From Ciona savignyi (Eukaryota > Chordata > Ascidiacea > Phlebobranchia > Cionidae): DNA of 64,000 bases. The stretch is taken from the NCBI GenBank assembly GCA_000149265.1, contig CH003077.1, forward strand, positions 415,138 through 479,137. The letters are read 5' to 3'. This document shows positions 56,771 to 64,000 of this stretch, in pieces; positions within the stretch are counted from its first letter, which is position 1; each line of letters starts with the position of its first letter. The translations under genes and the position numbers were made by a program. The notes under the pieces are model-generated. The model was not told where the DNA came from and did no database searches. It saw only the letters and a list, made by a program, of their open reading frames with translations.

Positions 56771-57267
56771 CAGTGGAACCCCGCTTACCTGACCACCTAT
56801 GGGACCGTCATCAAGCGGCCGCGTTAGCGGGGTGGTCGTGTTAGTGAATTTTGATTTGCAGCAAGTTGTCGTCATATGTAGCTTAAACGTCTGCATTTTT
56901 ACTAAATTTTGACCAAATGCCATTATTTTTATTAGATACTGCAGAATAATTTTAATACTAAAGTTTATCTTGCAGGATTCAGTTCTGTGTGCGCTCATTT
57001 ATTCTTATTGTTTTGATCATAAAAGAAATTTAACCTTGTTATTTTGGTGACAAAGGCAAATTATTTAGCACATGCGGTCACTTAAGCGGAGTCAAATTTG
57101 AAGTTTTGGCCCAAAACATGGCGGTCCTGGTCTGGAAACCGGGGTGGTCGCGTTATTGAAACAGAATGCAATGCATTACCATAGTAAATTATTTGGGACC
57201 GCACTAAAGTGGTCCTGATAGTGAGGTGGTCGTGTTATCGAGGTGGTCTCCAAGCGGGGTTCCACTG
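56771..57267. mobile_element. Nested Tigger/pogo-like MITE, 497 bp
   Basis: Inverted ends CAGTGGAACCCCGCTTACCT and CAAGCGGGGTTCCACTG flanked by TA on both sides. Interior repeats GTGGTCGTGTTA-type motifs. The TA target and CAGTGGAACC start are typical of the Tc1/mariner-Tigger group. Confidence 0.85.
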
Positions 57268-57424
57268 TATTATATTGTGTTGATGATTTATTATTAAAAT
57301 TGCGCGAAATCAGTAGCGGTAATTTATATTTTCGCGATTTTTATGGGTCCCATTTGGAAAAATGGGACACATATTGGTTTTGTCCGTTTTTTTTTTTTCT
57401 TTTTATTTTTTTCATCAAACGCTT

Positions 57425-58650
57425 GACAGGCATGGCTTGTGTACCTAACATCTACCAAAAGGGGTAATGGAATCACAGTAAAACTTGGTAATTTGTTAGA
57501 AAACATGGTCTAAATATGCAGACACCAAAATTTTTAGGTGATAATTCTAGGGGAATTCCCCAGGGACGGTAAAAACCAAAACCGGTACTTTTTTCAAAAA
57601 GTTAGCTTTTTGGGGCATAGCGCTTAAACGCTTGCTCCAATTTGAATTAGATTTGGTGGAATGTAAGTTCATTAGCAACTGCTTTACCACTTAAAAGACA
57701 GAAAAAAGTTATCTAGGGAAATACCCTAAAAATGAAGATTTATTCCTAAACCATGATTGTGACAGGTATGATTTGTGGACCCGACATCTACAAAAGGGGT
57801 AATTGAATCGCAATGAAAATTTGACATTTTTTAGACAACATGGTCTAGATACTGCAAGAAACCAAACTTTTAGGTGAAAAAATCCAGGGGCAATTCCCCT
57901 GGGACGTTACAAACCAAAACGGTATTTTTTTCTAAAAAAATTGACTTTTTTGGGCATAGCGCTTGAACGAAGTTACAATTTAAATCAGATTTTCTGGAAT
58001 GTAAGTGCATTAGGCACTGATTTAACAGTTTAAAGAAATAAAAAAAGTACTTAGGGAAATACCCTAAAAATAAGATTTTGTTCTCAAATCATGATTGTGA
58101 CAAGCATGCCATGTCGCCCCGACAACTACCAAAAGGAATAATGGAATCGCAATGAAAATTTGAAATTTGTAAGAGAACATGATATAGATACAAAGAAACC
58201 AAAATTTTGGGTAGAGAATCCAGGGGAATTCCCGTGAGACATTAAAATCCAAAAGGTTTTTCCAATAAATTAGCTTATTGGGGCATATAGCGCTTGAACG
58301 GCTGCTCTAATTTTGATCTAATTCAGAATTGGCGAAATGTTGGACTATTAGACACTTTGTGCCAATTAAAAGAAAGAAAACATTTACTTAGGGTAATTAC
58401 GTTAAAAACGACGATATGTCCCTGAATTATAATTGTGACAGGCATGCCATATCGAACTGACAAATCAGACAAGGAGTCGACAAATCAGATTAAAACTTTA
58501 AGAATTGTTACATAACATGACCCACATATGTTAAACAGAAACTTATCTACTAAACCTAGGGGAATTCCCTGAAACCATGAAAATCTAAATCGGGCTGTTT
58601 TGGCAATTTAGCTTCATTTCACTTTACCGCTTGAAAAGAAGGTTTAATTT
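57425..58650. repeat. 337-bp tandem array
   Basis: Units start with GACAGGCATG-type sequence at 57425, 57761, 58099 and 58437, spacings 336, 338 and 338 bp. Each holds CAGGGGAATTCCC-like and TTTTGGGGCATAGCGCTT blocks. Three full units and a partial fourth, diverged by point changes. Confidence 0.88.
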
Positions 58651-59252
58651 AAAACATTTGTGGTAAAAATGTTCGTAAATTTAAGACGTTTATTCTTTTT
58701 TAACCACACGTGGAAAAGAAGTTTGGTTTGATAACTCTGGGACCCATGCGTTTATGCTTGCAGAAACAAACTACATATATCCGGTTTATAAAATACAAAT
58801 TGTGGCTAGGGACCCTGTAGCATGAGTATATGGCCTACAACATGTGGTTTACAAATAGTGGTGGTTAAACACGTGGTTGACACTCTCTAGTGTTAAATTT
58901 TGTAATTCGCGAACTTTAAAAAACGGTTCGCAAACCCTTGCATCCTTTACACTAAGCAGGGTAATGGCAAATAAATTATTGCTCTATTTTTCGTAAATTT
59001 GATTTTTGAGTAGGTGAGGCGTGAGCATGAATCACAAATCTCAAGGGGGGCGCGACTGAAAAAGTTTAAGAACCACTGTCTTAGATAGTCTTGTTTAAAA
59101 GATATGTTAAAACTTGAACTGCTCCGATTTGACAAAGGCAGGTTTCGAAAACGTTTAAATGTCTTGACTCGTTTGGGAAAAGAGATACATCTAATCTAAG
59201 TACTTGATTAAAATACAGGATAAAACGTAGTAGCAAATACTCATTAGTGGGT

Positions 59253-59468
59253 GGGTATATCTTTATAAATATTTATGGGTATATCTTTATAGATAATTAT
59301 GGGTATATCCTTATAGATATTTATGGGTATATCCTTATAGACAATTATGGGCATATCCTTATAGATATTTATGGATATATCTTTATAGACAATTATGGGT
59401 ATATCTTTATAGATATTTATGGGTATATTTTTATAGAAATTTATGGGTATATCTTTATAGATATTTTT
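59253..59468. repeat. 24-bp minisatellite upstream of the last gene
   Basis: Nine units of exactly 24 bp (GGGTATATCTTTATAGATAT plus TTAT), alternating between GATATTTAT and GACAATTAT variants, so the higher-order period is 48 bp. It ends about 55 bp before the start codon at 59524. Confidence 0.9.
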
Positions 59469-59523
59469 TAAATAGGAAAAAAATAATAAAAAGCAACAAA
59501 GCCATAAAGCTTCGAAGACTCCA

Positions 59524-62500
59524 ATGAAAATGCCAAAAAAGAAAATAGTTTTCCGAAAAACAAAGAACAATCGGTACGGCTTGCTGAAACCACTGCTGTA
59601 CAAACCAAGGGTGAAAACTAGAATGGAAAAACAGAAGGAAAAATCAAACACAAAGGTATGTGTAGTAGGACAGGATAGGATATTCATGTTTATCGCCGTG
59701 AATGGGAAAACCAAGGGGGTTAACACACGGGCAATCGTCAGATCACCTCGTGCCCACCGTCGGGTCACCGGAGCTATTGCAGTGTGTTGTTTATGATAGG
59801 CCCGTTTCTTTAATTTGGTAGAACTCATTAATCCGCTGCGTTCAGACAGTGTCCGTAAAGCGACCAGTTTCGCATTAGTTGGTCGATAGTGGTAGGATAA
59901 TATGTTAAACAAAAACGAAACCAATGTCTGTAATATACAATACATTGCAATTGTCCATTTTTCTTTAAACATGGGATAAATTTGCCACATGGTTTGGCAA
60001 CCGGTTTATAAACATCCGGACCACACGAGGCTGTGCGGTGTATATGACTCACAATGCCAACTGCTGAAGATGCAGTTTTTGTTTACCGTGTTATTTGAGT
60101 CAATCGTAAAGGAGGAAAGGAGGGGAAACTGCATACTAAAATAAAGATAAGGGCGTTAGATCTAGTGTTAGGGCTGTGGCAACACTAACAGAAGGGAAAG
60201 CAAAGGGAAAGAGAAAAGGAGGGAAACTGCTTACTAAAATAAAGATTAGGGCATAGGGAAGAAGTTAGGGTTAGTTCTGCGGTCGAGATTAGTGTTTAGG
60301 GTAGGGTTTAAATTAGTTTTCATAGTTTTAGGGGGAAGTTTTCCTCCTTGCCCGTCGTGAAGGGACTCACTATTTCCTTATCCTAACTATTGTAAACAAT
60401 TTCCTGTTCAATAACCGTTCAGCGTGAATAGTAACGTGTTTTGACTCGATGCAGGTCCTTTTAGAGGCATTAAAAGCGAGGCCAAAACACATTACATTCA
60501 ACAAGAAAATTCAAGTTTGCGTCCGGTCGCCTGATAAGACGGTGTCGTCTCAAGAAATTTCTAGTGACGATTATGAAGTCCGAAAATCAACATTATCGAT
60601 TCTTAATTGCGCGTTGTTCCCGATTTCCCCTCAAAGTCGACATCGGAACCGTAGAAAACGTAAGAATACCTGTGAACTCCATTCATTTAGCTTGTGTTCT
60701 TGGGCAAGGCCCTTTACGGGCATTGCCTGAATCCAGCGGATTAACGGGTTCTACCAAATTAAAGGAACGTGTGTATGTATTATATATAACACACTGAAAT
60801 AGCTCCGGTAACCCGACGGTGGACGCGAGGTAATCTGACGATTGCCCGTGTGTTAACCCCGTTGGTTTTCCAATTCACGGGGATAAACATGAATATCCTA
60901 TCCATTTTACTAAAACTGTCGATTCAGGTAGTCCATACGAGGCACCGGTTTCGGGGAATTACCGCCCGAGGTACTATGGGTTTCGTCGGTTGTCAACGGC
61001 CTCGATAAACAGTATGGTGGATAGATTGCATGAAAGTAAGACAACAACTGTCAACAGGTAAACTTGGGTATTGAAGCATGTTTATTTACTAGTCGTTACG
61101 ACACGCGGTACTTAGGTAGACTTACTAGTTGTCTTCCGTGTGATTTCATTTAGCGGATACTATAAAAGACTCTATAGTAATAAAATGCCATAAAAAACGC
61201 TACATTGGTGCAATAACACTACTACAACGCAAGTCTTCAACTAGTTGAGAATGGACCGTACCCAATCCCTAATAAAATGGCTTCTTAAGAGATGGTGATA
61301 AAAGGTACACTCTTACTTTGGCCTCAAGTCGATTTTTCGTTTGTCAAATCCAAAATGTTTATTTCAGAAAACCCTCTATTCAAAACAACCAAGCATTGAA
61401 ACTAAGAAGCTCTAAGACAATGCATTCCATCAACCAAACAGTATCTCGATTAAGGAGCTTTCGAGACAGGTTGGTTGAATGCTCTATAAGGCGAACCACA
61501 TTTTTTGGTGCCAATAGGCAACCGAGAAATATTGTTTCGACAGCTTTCGCTTGCGTTTAATAAGTTGCTTATGTATGTAACGCTGAAAAGTGATGCCCAA
61601 TAATAACTGCATATATGAAAAGCAACACAAAATCTAGAAAAAATGATAGGATATTCATGTTTATTCCCGTGAATGGGAAAACCAAGGGGTTAACACACAG
61701 GCAATCGTCAGATCATCTCGCGCCCACCGTCGGGTTACCGGACCTATTGCAGTCTGTTGTATTTGACACACACGTTCCTTCAATTTGGTAGAACCTATTA
61801 TTAAGTAAGGACACTACCACCAGACTAACCGGTCGGACTAAAATTACGAAGCTAACTGTTTTAAAAACGTTGCCGAATTGCATTATTTAGTAATTTATGC
61901 TAAATGTTGTCACAAATGCAAACCATATTGCAGAAATCTTTCTTTGGCGGAGGACGTACAGCGTTTAACGGTAGAACTGGAACGAACGAAGCAGGTATGC
62001 CCAATATCGTATGTTCTTTATCGTGCGTTGTGCAGTGAATATATGCATATACATGTTTTTTTTTGTTTTTTTTTATTGAGCTAAGTTTCGAACCAATTAT
62101 GGGCTTGTCACTAGGACCGTTATTTTGTATAAGAGTCGGTATATGTATGGGTCGCGTTAACCATTTGGTCACACGACCGTACATTGCATATACATGTTAT
62201 ATAGGTGGAGGGGTGCCCAATATACAGCGGTATCCAGTGATGGGATTCAAAATATTAAGAACAGGTTCTCTTTTGTATCGTACTTACTAACAACAGGTTC
62301 CCTAAAAGATCTATAAAGTCTGTAAAAAAGCAAGAATCGGATCGGTGATTATCCCGACGTTCTAAGAACGGGTTCGACTGAACCCATGCGAACATTTTGA
62401 ATTCTATCACTGGCAGTGTCCACTACACATGGCCATTAGTAGCCAATTGTTTTGGTTTTGAACCTAGCCCCATTTTTTCTTGGGTTTTGTCTTTGGGTTT

Positions 62501-63938
62501 AGGCTCTTAACCAGTGGTTCTCAATCTTTTTGACCTCGTGGCGCACCCAAGACCAATTACAAACGCGAACGGGCGCACTATGCATGGGAAGTCAAAACAA
62601 TATGCTAAATACTCAAAACATTACAATGGAAAGGAACAAACTGGACACTAACCATTTAGTACTTTATGATCTATGCATTATCTGTCGTAAATTTACGAAA
62701 TGCAAGTGTGGTGCACCATTTGAGAAACGCTGATATTAACAGAGGTTATCTTGATCCAATGGGTTTAAACGGATTAAAAAAAAAGTTATTATTACAACAC
62801 ACTGCTGCTACCAGGGCCTTGCCTGTGTACCTAATAATAATTTCTTTCAGACACTTGAAGATATAAATAGAATGATAATGAACGGCGCGCGTCACCAGAA
62901 GATCTCACAAAGAAGTTCATACAACCGCAAAGCATTATGCGCAATCACAATAGATGGAAAGTCGACACCAACTATCCGCAAGTAAATGATATGCTGATAA
63001 CGGGCAATAATAAAATGAGAAAAAGCGGGAAGAAGGAAAACTATACAGTAAAATTATGAAAACTAATTTAAACCTGCCCTAAACACTAATCTTAACCACA
63101 GAACTAACCCTAACTTCAACCCCATGTTTAAAACTGACTCTAATGTCAGAATCCTCTTTTTAGTGTGCAGATTCCCTCATTCCCCCCTTCTATTTTTTTC
63201 TCCTTTTAGTTCTCCCCCCCCCCCGATAACTCTTCAAAAAATTTATCTTTTTATATTTTCTTTTACTGGTAAAATGGATGCTGGTAAAATGGATTCCCGG
63301 TCGCCAACACTTTGGCAGTAATATTATATAATTTTTTTAATTACAATTTTTTTTTAGCAGAAATAGAGATAGTTAATTGGAACAAATAATTTTAATCTAT
63401 CATTTTTATCGCATCTTTTAGTTACCATCCACAATTTGTGAAAAAGAATATGGAAAAAGAGGACAGAAGCGAAAGAAAATATTTGACGTCCTCTCAGCTT
63501 CAAGATTTAATAGAAAGGTTAACAACAAGCAAACTTCAAGGCAGAGCTTGTCACTCAAAATGCAACGAAACAATTTTCACAAGACCCACATACACCAAAT
63601 TTAATTTCCAAAAAATTGAAGCCCTCTCTTTCGATCGCAACGAAAGTACGGAGAACACAGTTGCATCGACACGAAAAAGAAATACAAATAATATATCTGT
63701 GTGTAGAAAGTCAAGCATACCCCTGAGAAATTGGGAAACCTCTCTAAGAAATAGAAAAAGCGACCAAGAAATCATGCCCCGTGCGAAGCAGAGGACACTG
63801 ACATCTACCGAGCAATTTCAACTTATCGAGAAGCTCACTAGAGGCGCTAGCGAGAAGGCACCTGACAGCCGCAGAGTTCCGACAGAAGCGGAGAAGAAAT
63901 TCGGAATTGTCTGTTCGTTGATGTGGACTGGGTATTAA
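59524..63938 (+). CDS. Unidentified basic protein with short coiled coil, seven exons
   Basis: Exons 59524-59655, 60455-60659, 60928-61057, 61368-61469, 61934-61994, 62851-62981, 63422-63938 chain in frame to 425 residues. An in-frame TAG at 59473 precedes the start; a second ATG lies two codons on. The N-terminus is Lys/Arg-rich (MKMPKKKIVFRKTK), suggesting nuclear or microtubule binding. Residues about 190-222 (LAEDVQRLTVELERTKQ, LEDINRM) look like a coiled coil. The last exon carries a motif twice: LTSSQLQDLIERLT (275-288) and LTSTEQFQLIEKLT (380-393). The protein is Ser/Thr/Arg-rich without transmembrane segments. Exon 4 could read through to TAA at 61558 and exon 6 to TAA at 62983 as shorter forms. 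No family recognised; a cytoskeletal or ciliary role is only a guess from composition. Confidence 0.65.
59669..59876 (-). mobile_element. SINE lacking its head
   Basis: Reverse copy from AGGACAGGATAGGATATTC to GTCCGTAAAGCGACCAGTTT, with an internal deletion. It starts 13 bp after exon 1 of the last gene. Confidence 0.8.
60105..60355. mobile_element. Two overlapping G-rich MITE copies
   Basis: A left part at about 60108-60178 is interrupted by a second copy starting GGCAACACTAACAGAAGGG (60179) that runs to TTTTCCTCCTTGCCC. Nested insertion in intron 1 of the last gene. Confidence 0.7.
60690..60903 (+). mobile_element. SINE lacking its head
   Basis: Sense copy from GCTTGTGTTCTTGGGCAAGG to AACATGAATATCCTATCC, 30 bp after exon 2 of the last gene and ending 25 bp before exon 3. 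Confidence 0.8.
61645..61841 (-). mobile_element. SINE with internal deletion
   Basis: Reverse copy from GATAGGATATTCATG to CTAACCGGTCGGAC; the middle jumps from TTTGGTAGAACCTATTA to AAGGACACTACCACCAG. Confidence 0.75.
62077..62180 (-). mobile_element. Compact tRNA-like SINE, copy 7
   Basis: Minus-strand box-A-like GTGTGACCAAATGGTTAACG and box-B-like TGGTTCGAAACTTAGCTC, with a long T-run on the left. Confidence 0.75.
62235..62412. mobile_element. Short inverted-repeat element, 178 bp
   Basis: Ends CAGTGATGGGATTCAAAAT and its near inverse ATTTTGAATTCTATCACTG, with inner pairs (GAACAGGTTC / GAACGGGTTC). hAT-like CAGTG terminus. In intron 5 of the last gene. Confidence 0.75.
62512..62732. mobile_element. 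hAT-like MITE (CAGTGGTTCTCAATC family)
   Basis: Ends CAGTGGTTCTCAATCTTTTT and CACCATTTGAGAAACGCTG; flanks CTCTTAAC and ATATTAAC match at 5 of 8 bases. 100 bp after the element at 62235. Confidence 0.75.
63008..63225. mobile_element. G-rich MITE, diverged
   Basis: Reverse-orientation interior (CTAACCCTAACTTCAACCCC, TGTTTAAAACTGACTC) between degenerate ends AAAAAGCGGGAAGAAGG and TCTCCTTTTAGTTCTCC, followed by a C-run. In the last intron of the last gene. Confidence 0.7.
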
Positions 63939-64000
63939 GTGCTCGGAGAAATTTAATGATCATAAACATCTTTTGTTTTGATCAATTACTTTTTCAAAAT

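Larger units (their letters stand above)
56223..59078. mobile_element. hAT-like element, 2856 bp, perfect 8-bp target duplication, no transposase
   Basis: Ends CAGGGGTTCTTAAACTGGGG and AAAGTTTAAGAACCACTG; both sides carry TCTTAGAT (56215-56222 and 59079-59086). Subterminal GGGGGGCGCGAGCATGA and CAAGGGGGGCGCGACTGA. Inside are a nested Tigger-like MITE (56771-57267) and a 337-bp tandem array (57425 to about 58650). No frame resembles a transposase. It fills most of the intergenic space between the two unidentified genes. Confidence 0.88.

Noticed and set aside
59244-59990. 248-codon open frame on the minus strand, the longest in the window
   Set aside because: It consists of a translated SINE, antisense of a real exon of the last gene, and the 24-bp minisatellite; no independent coding signal.

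Overview
The window is animal nuclear DNA, most likely from an ascidian tunicate such as Ciona. That placement is inference. It rests on small exons with GT/AG introns, bilaterian-type protein families, and an AT-rich background full of tRNA-derived SINEs and short inverted-repeat transposons. Every well-supported gene lies on the + strand. There is one assembly gap (31788-32012).

Layout: (1) 1-13071, the last 15 exons of a lipin (phosphatidate phosphatase), entered mid-gene. (2) 14400-25183, a complete 12-exon USP22-type deubiquitinase (SAGA module). (3) 26462-31296, a complete 4-exon RAB26/RAB37-type GTPase. (4) 31297-38143, a repeat-rich stretch with the gap and one weak minus-strand two-exon candidate. 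(5) 38144-38969, a two-exon gene for an unidentified small membrane protein. (6) 41734-53229, a complete 13-exon SLC5A8-type sodium-coupled monocarboxylate transporter. (7) 53815-55842, a four-exon gene for an unidentified small Ser/Thr-rich protein with a possible N-myristoylation start. (8) 59524-63938, a seven-exon gene for an unidentified basic protein with a short coiled coil. I rebuilt all splice chains by eye; each keeps the reading frame from exon to exon. The genes share strand but no obvious pathway (lipid phosphatase, chromatin deubiquitinase, secretory Rab, monocarboxylate transporter), so I see no functional cluster.

The rest is repeats. A tRNA-derived SINE of about 290 bp occurs in some 30 full or partial copies on both strands. 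A compact tRNA-like SINE of about 105 bp occurs in 7 copies, all minus. A G-rich MITE with GGCAACACTAAAAGG-type ends has 9-bp target duplications. Several hAT-like families have 8-bp target duplications, including a 2.86-kb element at 56223-59078. Several introns also carry minisatellites.

The most unusual pattern is that in three unrelated genes (lipin exon 10, USP exon 11, the small gene's exon 3) the end of an exon with its 5' splice site has been copied into the following intron. In two further places a SINE ends within about 12 bp of an exon start. I found no complete transposase, no viral gene, no CRISPR array and no bacterial-style system.
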